From Oscillospiraceae bacterium (GTDB taxonomy: Bacteria; Bacillota; Clostridia; Oscillospirales; Ruminococcaceae), in contig JAUNSK010000015.1 in assembly GCA_030539275.1 (NCBI GenBank), positions 1-64,000 of the forward strand: 64,000 nt of DNA, given 5' to 3'. Position 1 is the stretch's first letter. Each line of letters opens with the position of its first letter. The notes below the pieces were generated by a model. The model did not search any database, was not told the origin of the DNA, and saw only the letters and a program-made list of their open reading frames with translations. Shown piece after piece: positions 7,840 through 16,315 of this stretch. The translations under genes and the position numbers were made by a program.

Positions 7840-10668
7840 CTATTCCACACTTTTAAGCGCTTCAACCGGGTCGATCTTATCAAGAACACGATTGGTCATC
7901 AGGTCAACTATCAGTGCAAATACAAAGGAAAACACAGCTGAAAGCAGGAAGCTCACCGGATAAATAGATACCGCAAAATAAACTGACGGCATTCGCAGTA
8001 CACCTGTAAGTGCATTTCCAAGAGCATATCCCAGAGGAAGCCCAAGAGCAATTCCGAAAATCGTAAGGATAAGCGTTTCCTTGTTTGTATATAAATGGAC
8101 CTCATTGTCGTAAAAACCAAGGACCTTTATCGTTGCAAGTTCACGTTCACGCTCAGAAATATTTGTGGCTGAAAGTGTAAACAGTACTACGAAAGCAAGT
8201 CCGGCCGCCATTATAATGATTATGTAAACCACCATATTTATCATTGCAAAGGCAGTAGCAAATTCATTTTTGAGTGACTGGGTACTGACAGCGCTGACTA
8301 TGCCGTCACATCTGGACAGTTCATCTGCAAATGCAGGTTTGTCAGTGCATAGTGCACTCAGATTTGCAAGAACGGCATTTTTGTTGTATTCACCGAACAT
8401 TTTTGTATAAAGACTTTCGGTCAGATACACTGTGTTTCCGAGATAATTTACGGCTATGTCTGAAACTTTTACATCCGAAGACGATAGCTGTAAATTACGG
8501 ACTGTAACGGTGTCATTCTCAGAGAAATCAAGAATTATTGAAAGGTTGTTTGTAATTACCGAACCTGAGTTATCGAGCAAAATGTTTTCACCATTCAGGG
8601 TTTTTAGGCTTATATATTGCGACAGATCACAGTCGTCAGGGACTGCAATAAGCTGAACTGATTCTTCACCGGACGGGGTTATAACTTTAACCGAATCTAC
8701 CCTGACATTTACATAATCCGCAACATTTTCACTGTCAAGATAAGACAGCAGTTTGTCATTGTTGTCGTCAGTTGAGGCAACGGCAAGCAGGTCATATTTA
8801 TACACCTGTTCATACTGTCCTGGCATCAGATCAGTAACAGAGTCCTTGATCGCAAAACCGCACATTACAAGTGAAGTACATCCCATAATACCTCCCACAG
8901 TCATGAAAAACCTTTTCTTATAGCGGAAAAGATTTCGGGCAGTTACCTTGTTAAGAAAAGTGAACCTGTTCCATAAAAAAGGAATATATTCGAGGAATAC
9001 CTTTGAACCAGCTTTAGGCGATTTAGGACGCATAAGTGTGGCAGGAGTAGATTTAAGCTCTGAGCTGCATGCTAATAATGCGCTCAGACATATTCCTGCA
9101 ATAAACAGTGCAGCACCGCCGAGGCCATGAAGAAGTACAAAATGCAGTTCATATGAGGGAAGCTGATACATTGTCGAGAAGATAGTAAAAATAATTTTCG
9201 GAAGCACAATAAATCCTCCGAGTCCGCCGATGACACTGCCTATAAGTCCCGCTGAAAAAGTATATACCATGTATTTGCGGGATACTTCGCGTCCGTGGAA
9301 TCCCAGAGCCTTGTATGTTCCGATGAGACCTCTGTCCTCCTCGACCATTCGGGTAACAGATGTAAGACTTATAAGAATGGCTACTACAAAAAATAAAATA
9401 GGAAAAGCCGTGCCTATTGCTTCAATGGATGAAGCATCACTGTAGATATTTGAATATCCGCTAAGTGAATAACGGTTGTTCACATACCAGACTGCCTTGT
9501 CCATTGAATTTATTTCATCCTTTGCATCAGCTATTGATTTTTCAGCCTTGTCTTTGCTTGTATTGTACTCATTTTCTGCCTTAATAATTCTGAGCTCAAT
9601 ATCAGACAGTAATTTTTCATTTTCGCTGATCGTATTCCAGGCATCGGCAAGCTGTTGCTGTGCCTGTTCTTCTCCGATCATTTCTTCAAGCATCTGCTGT
9701 CTGGCAATCACTTCGTTTTTGCCGTTATCGAACTCAGACTTTGAGTTATCAAGCTGAGTCTGTGCATCAGAGATCTCCTGCTGTGCTTTTACAAGCTGAG
9801 CATTTATTTCATTTTCTTCGTCCTCAAGCTTTTCATATGCTTTTGATACGATCTCGTAGGTTCTTGCCTGTTCACGCACCGGTTTTATGTTACTTTCTAT
9901 TGTTGCGGTTATATCACCGATAAGCTTGTCATAATCATCGCTGTAGCATAACAGGTCACGGCTGTCAGCAACAGTAAGGTAAACAGTTGTGTATATGTCC
10001 GTATCAACCGCCTGGGGCAGTACAAAAAATGTATAATCAGTTGTGCTTGTCGAACGGAATGAAGATGCTCCGGTGGCGGTGTTTATATCTGTCGGGTCGA
10101 TAACACAGCCTGTTATCGTAAACTCAGTATATATAAAATCCGGCGTTTCTTTATCAGCTAATGATATTTCTTCTTCATTGTCATTATTGTCGGCCATTAT
10201 TTCTTCAATTTCTATTGAGTCGCCGATCTTTTTGCCGGATTCGTTAATGTATTTTTCTGTAACTGCTATCTCATCCGGCTTTTGAGGAAGTCTGCCGCTT
10301 ATTATGTACGGAGTATTTATGCCCCCGGAAGATAAAGTTATGACCTGAGCACTCTGCTGTCTGCCGTCTGATATTGTATGGACAGTTTCAGAATATACAC
10401 CGTCTGCACAGGATATATCCCCGAGCCTTAGTAACTCTGCAATATCATCGTCAGTCAGCCCCAGTGTTGACATGACAGAAATATCAAAAAGCTGCTGATC
10501 ATCATAAAATGAATCTGCTGACTTACGCAGGTCGACGCATGCAGCCTTTAATCCTGACAGCATAACAACCCCAAGTGCAGTTATAATAATTAATGAAATG
10601 AACCGTTTTTTTTCATGAGCTATTGTTCGCAAAATATCCTTACTGTATGCACTTCTTATATGCTTCAT
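7840..10668 (-). CDS. ABC transporter permease with two FtsX domains and a periplasm-side coiled coil
   Basis: A large membrane permease of 942 residues, paired with the ATPase encoded 4 bases upstream. It has one N-terminal span (residues ~15-40), then a long extracytoplasmic part. That part contains a glutamine/glutamate-rich coiled coil at about 275-395. A three-span FtsX domain follows (~415-545, with GLIGTYKALGFHGREV after the first span). A second extracytoplasmic part leads to the last FtsX domain (~805-935, with RERELATIKVLGFYDNEV). This architecture is typical of Firmicute exporters and mechanotransmission ABC proteins; the cargo is unknown. The start at 10668 has GGTGAG upstream; an earlier in-frame start would overlap the ATPase gene. 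A TetR gene is divergent. Confidence 0.9.
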   Translation of the reverse strand: MKHIRSAYSKDILRTIAHEKKRFISLIIITALGVVMLSGLKAACVDLRKSADSFYDDQQLFDISVMSTLGLTDDDIAELLRLGDISCADGVYSETVHTISDGRQQSAQVITLSSGGINTPYIISGRLPQKPDEIAVTEKYINESGKKIGDSIEIEEIMADNNDNEEEISLADKETPDFIYTEFTITGCVIDPTDINTATGASSFRSTSTTDYTFFVLPQAVDTDIYTTVYLTVADSRDLLCYSDDYDKLIGDITATIESNIKPVREQARTYEIVSKAYEKLEDEENEINAQLVKAQQEISDAQTQLDNSKSEFDNGKNEVIARQQMLEEMIGEEQAQQQLADAWNTISENEKLLSDIELRIIKAENEYNTSKDKAEKSIADAKDEINSMDKAVWYVNNRYSLSGYSNIYSDASSIEAIGTAFPILFFVVAILISLTSVTRMVEEDRGLIGTYKALGFHGREVSRKYMVYTFSAGLIGSVIGGLGGFIVLPKIIFTIFSTMYQLPSYELHFVLLHGLGGAALFIAGICLSALLACSSELKSTPATLMRPKSPKAGSKVFLEYIPFLWNRFTFLNKVTARNLFRYKKRFFMTVGGIMGCTSLVMCGFAIKDSVTDLMPGQYEQVYKYDLLAVASTDDNNDKLLSYLDSENVADYVNVRVDSVKVITPSGEESVQLIAVPDDCDLSQYISLKTLNGENILLDNSGSVITNNLSIILDFSENDTVTVRNLQLSSSDVKVSDIAVNYLGNTVYLTESLYTKMFGEYNKNAVLANLSALCTDKPAFADELSRCDGIVSAVSTQSLKNEFATAFAMINMVVYIIIIMAAGLAFVVLFTLSATNISERERELATIKVLGFYDNEVHLYTNKETLILTIFGIALGLPLGYALGNALTGVLRMPSVYFAVSIYPVSFLLSAVFSFVFALIVDLMTNRVLDKIDPVEALKSVE

Positions 10669-10672
10669 ATAC

Positions 10673-11374
10673 TCACCACTCAATCTCTGAGATAGGCACC
10701 GGATTATCATTTATGGATATTTCGGTAACAGCACCGCTTTTAAAGCGTATAAGCCTGTCTGCCATTGGGGTAAGTGCGGAATTATGAGTGATAAGAACAA
10801 CGGTTATGCCTTCGCTGCGGCATGTGTCCTGCAATAGAGTAAGTATCTGCTTTCCTGTATTGTAGTCCAGTGCTCCTGTAGGCTCATCGCATAATAACAG
10901 CTTTGGATTTTTTGCAAGAGCACGTGCAATCGATACACGCTGCTGTTCACCGCCAGAGAGCTGTGAAGGAAAATTACCTGTTCTTTTTTCGAGTCCGACC
11001 TTTTCAAGAGTTGCAAGAGGGTCCAGATGATTTTTACAGACCTGCGCCGCAAGCTCGACATTTTCGAGAGCGGTGAGATTAGGAACAAGATTGTAAAACT
11101 GAAATACAAATCCTATGTCTGAACGTCTGTATTGAACAAGCTGTTTCTTTGAATATCCGGTAATATCTCTGCCGTCTACTGTGACTGTGCCTGATGTTAT
11201 GGTGTCCATTCCTCCGAGGATGTTAAGCGCTGTGGTTTTGCCTGCACCGGATGAACCAAGTATAACTGCAAGCTCTCCTTTTTCGATCTGCAGGGACGCC
11301 TTGTTGAGCGCGAATATTTCAGAACTGCCCGTCCCGTACTTCTTTGTTACGTTTTTAAATTCGATATATGGCAT
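10673..11374 (-). CDS. ABC transporter ATP-binding protein (MacB/LolD type)
   Basis: The ATPase of the FtsX-type transporter, 233 residues. It has Walker [10 protein letters not shown] (40-48), a Q-loop in [19 protein letters not shown], the signature [10 protein letters not shown] (139-148), Walker [13 protein letters not shown] (159-170) and an H-loop in VLITHN. The wording FQFYNLVP and DEPTGALD is characteristic of the MacB/LolD/FtsE group that works with FtsX-domain permeases. The ribosome site AAGGAG precedes the ATG. It is the first gene of a two-gene operon whose promoter overlaps that of the divergent TetR gene. Confidence 0.96.
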   Translation of the reverse strand: MPYIEFKNVTKKYGTGSSEIFALNKASLQIEKGELAVILGSSGAGKTTALNILGGMDTITSGTVTVDGRDITGYSKKQLVQYRRSDIGFVFQFYNLVPNLTALENVELAAQVCKNHLDPLATLEKVGLEKRTGNFPSQLSGGEQQRVSIARALAKNPKLLLCDEPTGALDYNTGKQILTLLQDTCRSEGITVVLITHNSALTPMADRLIRFKSGAVTEISINDNPVPISEIEW

Positions 11375-11384
11375 ATTGATCTCC

Positions 11385-11445
11385 TTGAATTACACGACAG
11401 TGTGTTGTATAATAACATTATAAAACAGTGTTTATGAATTATCAA
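11385..11445. promoter_or_regulatory. Overlapping divergent promoters of ABC operon and tetR
   Basis: Plus strand: TTGAAT (11385-11390), 17 bases, TATAAT (11408-11413). Minus strand: TTGATA (complement of 11440-11445), 17 bases, TATAAT (complement of 11417-11422). The two -10 boxes form TATAATAACATTATA. ACAGTGT occurs twice, 28 bases apart (11397-11403 and 11425-11431), one copy in each spacer. Polymerase can probably occupy only one direction at a time. Confidence 0.8.
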
Positions 11446-11489
11446 GCGGCAATATAAGCCGGAGTGTCGAAAAAAGGAGATGATCTGTT

Positions 11490-12050
11490 TTGAAAAAGCA
11501 GCCGCAGATAACGGCACAGACAATGCAAAATTTTACAAAGGCATTTTGTATGCAGATGATGAAAAAGCCGGTTGAACAGATAACTGTAAAGGAGATCTCA
11601 GATATTGCAGGTTATAACAGAAGTACATTTTACTTATATTACAGTGATGTTTATGATCTTGAAAGGCAGACAGAAAATGAACTGCTTGAAAAAATTGATG
11701 AAATGATAAAAAGCTGCATTACAAGCGGATGTCTTAATATAAAGCTGCTGATCAGATCAGTGCTTGACATGGAACAGATACGTTTCGATACAGGATACGC
11801 TCTGCTCGGAAAATATGGTCCTCCGGAATTTGCTCAAAGGCTTAAACAGCTTCTTCTGCCAGTGCTGATGCCGTTTTTTGTTAATGAAGACATTCTTTAC
11901 AGCGATGAAGGAAATGCTTTGTCAGAATTCTATATGTCCGGGATACTGGGTGTTGTAAGATGGTGGATACAAAGCAGGAATGTTCCGATCGAGCAGCTTA
12001 TATGCACGCTCATTCCTAAGATCACAAATAACGGAGGACTGATTCTCTAA
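11490..12050 (+). CDS. TetR/AcrR-family regulator
   Basis: A 186-residue regulator. The N-terminal helix-turn-helix is VKEISDIAGYNRSTFYLYY (residues ~32-50), the classic TetR pattern, followed by a helical ligand domain. The start is TTG at 11490, with AAAGGAGATG upstream. Because it faces the ABC exporter operon over a shared promoter region, it most likely represses that exporter and itself, with release by the exported compound (inference). The C-terminal domain ends in MSGILGVVRWWIQ, common in Firmicute TetR proteins paired with ABC exporters. Confidence 0.9.
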   Translation: MKKQPQITAQTMQNFTKAFCMQMMKKPVEQITVKEISDIAGYNRSTFYLYYSDVYDLERQTENELLEKIDEMIKSCITSGCLNIKLLIRSVLDMEQIRFDTGYALLGKYGPPEFAQRLKQLLLPVLMPFFVNEDILYSDEGNALSEFYMSGILGVVRWWIQSRNVPIEQLICTLIPKITNNGGLIL

Positions 12051-12150
12051 AAGCTAAACTAACAGTATCTATTATAAATAAATCATTTTTTAATGCTGCA
12101 AACAATTAATTATATACCATAAAAAATAACAATTATATTGATAAAATATA

Positions 12151-12179
12151 TTGACTTTTTTAACTAGAGGTGTTAAAAT
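12151..12179 (+). promoter_or_regulatory. Promoter of the probable Mn2+ riboswitch transcript
   Basis: TTGACT (12151-12156), 17 bases, TAAAAT (12174-12179). The predicted start near 12186 is at the 5' edge of the riboswitch fold. Confidence 0.7.
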
Positions 12180-12182
12180 AAG

Positions 12183-12302
12183 CTTATCTTAAGGGAGTAA
12201 ATGGCGTAATAACGTGGCAAGTCAACATACTGATTATTATTAATCTGGCTTGTCTTAAACATTGAGACTTGAGGTGCATTTGAGCACTACGGGTCTTTTT
12301 TT
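12183..12302 (+). ncRNA. Probable yybP-ykoY (manganese) riboswitch with intrinsic terminator
   Basis: The RNA begins CTTAAGGGAGTA and contains GTCAACATACTG followed by AGACTTGAG. These match my memory of the conserved GGGGAGUAG loop and the (T/C)AACATAC loop of yybP-ykoY RNAs. P1 forms between CTTAAG (12188-12193) and CTTGAG (about 12266-12271). The same CTTGAG also starts a terminator, AGACTTGAGGTGC pairing with GCACTACGGGTCT plus a T tract. P1 and terminator are thus mutually exclusive, so ligand binding would allow read-through. The class assignment was not checked with a covariance model. Confidence 0.72.
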
Positions 12303-12306
12303 ATTG

Positions 12307-12339
12307 GTTCGGGTGTAATAGATCATCCGAACTTTTTTT
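12307..12339 (+). terminator. Second terminator directly after the riboswitch
   Basis: GTTCGGGTG pairs with CATCCGAAC and is followed by seven T, 5 bases after the riboswitch terminator tract. From here to 12545 no gene or other element was seen. Confidence 0.85.
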
Positions 12340-12545
12340 GTTGTCTGAGGTATGCTTTGTCATAAAAAACTACATCTGAAATTTCTTTGATATCTGCAGT
12401 AATACATAAGATATGATAAACATGCAGCAGATAACAGAAACTGCGGCTATTTATTAACCCGGGATGACCATAAGTACATTAGCCTGAATATCATATCAGG
12501 AAATGTGTTTCAAATTTTAAGTTAAATTATATGAGGAGGTACACT

Positions 12546-13211
12546 ATGAAACTACTGATAACAGCAGTATCAAAAATGATACTTGGAATGGCAGCTATAT
12601 GCCTGATTCTGTTCCTGCCTGCAGGAACTATTCACTATGAGAACGGATTGCTCTTCTGCGCTCTTTTGTTTATTCCGATGATCATTGTCGGTATTATTTT
12701 ATTTGTAAAGGATAAGGAGCTGCTTGCAAAGCGACTTAATAATAAGGAGAAGGAAAACACGCAAAAAGCAGTTATTCTGATATCTTCATTTGAGTTTTTA
12801 GGATGTTTTGTTTGTGCCGGGCTGGACTATCGCTTTGGCTGGACTCATATACCCGGTGTGATCGTAATAATTGCATCAGTAATGTTCTTTGCTGCATATC
12901 TTATGTATGCTGAGGTCATGCGTGAAAATGCATATCTTTCAAGAGTCGTTGAAGTGCAGAAAAATCAAAAAGTAGTATCAACAGGATTATACGGAGTGGT
13001 TCGCCATCCGATGTACGCTGCAACGCTGCTGCTTTTTTCAATGATGCCGATAGTACTGGGGTCATGGGCAGCACTTGCTTTTATGGCAGGGCTTCCGTTT
13101 ATACTTGCCAAACGAATACAGAATGAAGAGCAGGTATTAAAAGCCGGACTGGACGGATATGAGGAGTATACGAAAAAAGTAAAATACAGAATGATCCCGT
13201 TTATCTGGTGA
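12546..13211 (+). CDS. Isoprenylcysteine carboxylmethyltransferase-like membrane protein
   Basis: A 221-residue integral membrane methyltransferase of the ICMT/PEMT type. About five membrane spans are followed by the C-terminal SAM-binding signature LYGVVRHPMYAATLLL and a late EEQVLKAGLDGYEEYTKKV, as in the family. The bacterial substrate is unknown; lipids or small molecules are possible. An ATG at 12531 overlaps the ribosome site GAGGAGG (12533-12539), so the ATG at 12546 is chosen. The gene is 206 bases downstream of a riboswitch with two terminators and may or may not be under its control. Confidence 0.85.
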   Translation: MKLLITAVSKMILGMAAICLILFLPAGTIHYENGLLFCALLFIPMIIVGIILFVKDKELLAKRLNNKEKENTQKAVILISSFEFLGCFVCAGLDYRFGWTHIPGVIVIIASVMFFAAYLMYAEVMRENAYLSRVVEVQKNQKVVSTGLYGVVRHPMYAATLLLFSMMPIVLGSWAALAFMAGLPFILAKRIQNEEQVLKAGLDGYEEYTKKVKYRMIPFIW

Positions 13212-13358
13212 TATAATAATGCTGTAAGTGGGACAGGGGACATTAAAAGATTACATAAGCACTAAATGCATCTGCGCAGCTAATCTGTTACAGGGGAGTA
13301 CTTTAACTCTTTTTCTTCTTCAAATATTAAAAAAGCTTATCAGCTGCCATTGCATACG

Positions 13359-14618
13359 TTATTTATTCCTCCTGAACCAATTCTCCGAATTATCTGGATT
13401 ATCTGAGTTATCTGAGTTATCTGAGTTACATGGGTTATCAGTGGTTTGCTTGGATCCAGGTACATATTTATCCTGTCCGCTGTTATCGACGAACTTAAAA
13501 CAAATCTCCCTGTCAGGAAGACCAAAGACTGCATAATCACCGCAAATCTTTGCACCTATAATATCGCGGTTATTTGACTCTCCGCCGAAGCTATACCAGG
13601 CGAGTCCTACATTTTCAATGTCATAGTCTTTTAATTTTTCAAGTGGGTAGTAGATCCAGACGTCACCATATGCGCCGTCAAGCGTGTATTCATTGGTAAT
13701 AGGTTTACTCAGCCAGCCAGCTTCGCCGTATTGATTAAAACTAGTTTTGATTATTTTGAAAACACTGAGCTGTATTTTAATATTATTACTTGTCTTTGAA
13801 TATGCGTTTTCCTCTTCCGGAAAATACGCATATTCAAAGTCATCAGTTTTCTGAAAGCTGATATCCAGTTGCTCTACAGCTTGCTCGCCGTCATCATAAT
13901 AATAGTCAGTAATGTATGGTGCATATTTTTCATACCGCCATTCGTTGCGGTAATAATAAGCCACTTTACCAGTACTTTTTATGAATTCATTCATATGGGC
14001 TTTTGTATCGAAAGAAGTTAATTGAATAGTATAATCACCTGAGCTCAGCTTGTCGATAATATCAAGATCTGAAAGATCTGAATATTGATCAGACATAACC
14101 ATTTCGATACTGACACTGCATTTATTAAGGACGTCAATAATATTAGAACCATTATATATAATATCTTTGTTCATTAAATATTTCAGGCATGAATCCGGAC
14201 TTCGGATGAACATATCGATTACAGCATAATCCGAAAGATTCTGGAACAGGTAGTTCTCGGCTGCTGCAAGTATTTCATCATACTGATAATCATCCTCATA
14301 ATAAGAGGTGCCTGGTGTTGTATCTGTAACAACATAAAATTTCTTGTCTTTATATTTCATTTCAAATTCGATATATGGACAATAATCATTAAATCTAATA
14401 TGGTACTTGTCACTGCTTCGACCTATCATCTTTGCATCAAATCCGTACTTTTCCTTTATGTATCTTTCGGCATTTTCCGAAGCCTGACTGATCAGAGCAT
14501 TTCGCTTATTCCTTGCATTTATTTTTTTCGCTGTACAGAGAAAATTCAGAACTAAACAGGAAGCAACAGCTATCGTGCAAAGTATTATGCACAGTATCGT
14601 TTTTTTACGGCTTATCAT
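13359..14618 (-). CDS. Membrane-anchored extracytoplasmic protein, unknown
   Basis: No known family was recognised. The 419-residue protein has one N-terminal span (residues ~6-28, TILCIILCTIAVASCLVLNF), then a soluble, acidic and tyrosine-rich domain that should lie outside the membrane. The C-terminus is low-complexity, built on Asn-Ser-Asp and Asn-Pro-Asp triplets, encoded by a 9-base tandem repeat. The start at 14618 (MISRKK) follows GGTGAG; another ATG lies four codons upstream. The gene is convergent with the ICMT-like gene; no clear terminator was seen between them (13212-13358). Confidence 0.7.
   Translation of the reverse strand: MISRKKTILCIILCTIAVASCLVLNFLCTAKKINARNKRNALISQASENAERYIKEKYGFDAKMIGRSSDKYHIRFNDYCPYIEFEMKYKDKKFYVVTDTTPGTSYYEDDYQYDEILAAAENYLFQNLSDYAVIDMFIRSPDSCLKYLMNKDIIYNGSNIIDVLNKCSVSIEMVMSDQYSDLSDLDIIDKLSSGDYTIQLTSFDTKAHMNEFIKSTGKVAYYYRNEWRYEKYAPYITDYYYDDGEQAVEQLDISFQKTDDFEYAYFPEEENAYSKTSNNIKIQLSVFKIIKTSFNQYGEAGWLSKPITNEYTLDGAYGDVWIYYPLEKLKDYDIENVGLAWYSFGGESNNRDIIGAKICGDYAVFGLPDREICFKFVDNSGQDKYVPGSKQTTDNPCNSDNSDNSDNPDNSENWFRRNK
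13387..13440. repeat. Tandem 9-base repeats in the 3' end of the preceding gene
   Basis: About six units of TTATCTGAG: three exact copies flanked by TTATCTGGA and by the degenerate TTACATGGG and TTATCAGTG. They are in frame with the minus-strand gene and encode the Asn/Ser/Asp-rich tail. Copy number is likely to vary by slippage. Confidence 0.85.
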
Positions 14619-14752
14619 GAACTCACCCATCTTTCAGAATGTTTTTTTCACAATTATAACATATATTCCTGGAATAGTCAAAGAAGCTGCGCATAGCATA
14701 GATCATATTGGCTTGTAAGTGGAAATGTTTAAGACATAATGTACTGGCTGCA

Positions 14753-15544
14753 TTATAATTTTTTCCGGCAGTGCGGGAAAACATATCGTCTTTTCCCCTT
14801 GCTGTATCCGTAATTTATCGCCTTTACCGGACAGTTGTTAAGGCAGGCTGAGCAGAATTCGCAATTATTGCCCCAGACTGGCCTGCCTGATACTATAGTT
14901 ATGTTTGAAACCGGGCAGACCCTGCTGCATTTTCCACACCCTGTACAGGTGTTTTCAAGTGCTGCTTCGAATGCTGCGCCTTTTCCTGCAAATCCAGCGC
15001 TCTGATGTTCATTTAAGTAATAGCCATACTTGTGTAATACGAAAAATAAATCAGTATTTTTGTGTGGCTGCTTATTTCTAATTTGCCTGGAAAATACCTT
15101 CAGCTTCTTTTTCGCTTTACTTATAAGACTTATGATCTTTGCGTCATCGGGAATGCGGCATACATCGCTCAACACGTTATATCTGCTTATCTGGGCGAGA
15201 TTGTTGGGCATTTTGATATGATATGAGGATGAGAGCTTTATGTTTTTTTCACTTAGATATTTTTCAAGCTGTTTTACTGATACACCCTCATAACCGCCCA
15301 TTGTATGCAGTTCAAAAACAAATCCTGATTCTATATTAACATTTGAAGCAAATCTCTTTAATATATTCGGCAGGCCCCAAAAGTAAACGGGAAAAAATAT
15401 TCCGACCCGTTCAGCTTTAATTTTCTGAGAACAATCAAATTTTGCTATGTTTATCAGTTTACAGTTACCTATGAGCTGTGCTGTTGTCTTTGCAGCCCAA
15501 TAGGTATTGCCTGTACCGCTGAAATAAAAAATTACATTTTTCAT
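14753..15544 (-). CDS. EFR1-family flavodoxin-ferredoxin fusion
   Basis: A 263-residue cytoplasmic electron-transfer protein. The N-terminal flavodoxin-like domain begins with the FMN loop FYFSGTGNTYWAAK (residues 6-19). The C-terminal part has two [4Fe-4S] motifs, CTGCGKCSRVCP and CEFCSACLNNCP (about 198-235). This order of domains is the EFR1-family pattern common in anaerobic Firmicutes. The physiological partner is unknown. The gene is monocistronic, placed between the unknown membrane-anchored protein gene and the PadR regulator gene. Confidence 0.9.
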   Translation of the reverse strand: MKNVIFYFSGTGNTYWAAKTTAQLIGNCKLINIAKFDCSQKIKAERVGIFFPVYFWGLPNILKRFASNVNIESGFVFELHTMGGYEGVSVKQLEKYLSEKNIKLSSSYHIKMPNNLAQISRYNVLSDVCRIPDDAKIISLISKAKKKLKVFSRQIRNKQPHKNTDLFFVLHKYGYYLNEHQSAGFAGKGAAFEAALENTCTGCGKCSRVCPVSNITIVSGRPVWGNNCEFCSACLNNCPVKAINYGYSKGKRRYVFPHCRKKL

Positions 15545-15669
15545 ATTATATTACCTTCTTTTTTTAAATACCAGTGAAATCATATTGTAAAAAAAGTAAT
15601 CACGATGAGACTTATCATTAAGATTAAATGTATTGAGGTAATCAGTAAAGCAGTGATTTTGATTCCTGT

Positions 15670-16185
15670 TTACTTAAGCGACCTGATCCAGGCTTCAATT
15701 GATTTTGCAAGTTCGTACTGCTGTCTGAGTACAGCCATTCCGGGTTCCGGTATCTGAGGATTCCCGGATTTTTCTGTTATGTTGTTCTCAAGGTATGATT
15801 TAAGTACCATTACATTTTTCTCTATTTTACATATGCATTCCTGCTGTTTTTCCGGGGACAGACTATTCAGATTTACGATAACAGCGTTGAAATCCAGAAA
15901 AATATGAATCGGTTCGGCAGAGGTTTCAAGCATGAGCCTTTCAAATTCATCGCTTCCTTCATGAGTCAGGGAATATACAGCTTTTTCAGGCATCTTTCCC
16001 ATCTTTACTGTATCGCCGGTTATAAAGCCCTTCTGCTCAAGCTGTAGAACTTTTTTATATATGGACGGTGTACTTATTTTTACCCATCTTGAAATATTGC
16101 GGTATTCCACCAGTTTCTGTATATCATAAGCGCTCATAGGTCCGTTTTTGAGCATACCAAGGACAATTAAATCTATTGCAGCCAT
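15670..16185 (-). CDS. PadR-family transcriptional regulator
   Basis: A 171-residue regulator. The N-terminal winged helix is IDLIVLGMLKNGPMSAYDIQ (residues ~4-23). The wing region is ISTPSIYKKVLQLEQKGFI, the usual PadR arrangement. A C-terminal helical dimerisation part follows (Vir-like subgroup by length). The ATG at 16185 has AAAAGGAGA upstream. It is divergent from a MATE exporter, with a 43-base palindrome between them. It probably represses both, with a toxic compound releasing it (inference). Confidence 0.9.
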   Translation of the reverse strand: MAAIDLIVLGMLKNGPMSAYDIQKLVEYRNISRWVKISTPSIYKKVLQLEQKGFITGDTVKMGKMPEKAVYSLTHEGSDEFERLMLETSAEPIHIFLDFNAVIVNLNSLSPEKQQECICKIEKNVMVLKSYLENNITEKSGNPQIPEPGMAVLRQQYELAKSIEAWIRSLK

Positions 16186-16203
16186 TTTTTTCTCCTTTTT
16201 CTA

Positions 16204-16256
16204 TTGACTTTTAGTATATTGTATAGTACTATAATTTATAGCACTATACAATATAC
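16204..16256. promoter_or_regulatory. Divergent padR/MATE promoters on a 43-base palindrome
   Basis: The inverted repeat at 16214-16256 has arms GTATATTGTATAGT and ACTATACAATATAC, with near-symmetry continuing through the centre. On the plus strand TTGACT (16204-16209), 17 bases and TACTAT form the MATE promoter. On the minus strand TTGTAT, 17 bases and TACTAT form the padR promoter. Repressor binding would cover both. Confidence 0.85.
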
Positions 16257-16315
16257 CTTTCAGGTTTTATAGTACCTTATTTTAACGTTTGTGTCAAGAG
16301 AAAGGAAGTTTTATT

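Noticed and set aside
9230-9923. Several plus-strand frames opposite the ABC permease gene
   Set aside because: They are antisense shadows of the coiled-coil and FtsX coding region, without ribosome sites or family signals.
13387-13440. Possible CRISPR-like array
   Set aside because: The units are 9 bases without spacers and are in frame with a gene; no cas genes are present.
13228-13536. A plus-strand frame with Leu-Ser-Glu-Leu repeats
   Set aside because: It is the shadow of the 9-base repeat in the minus-strand gene and has no ribosome site.
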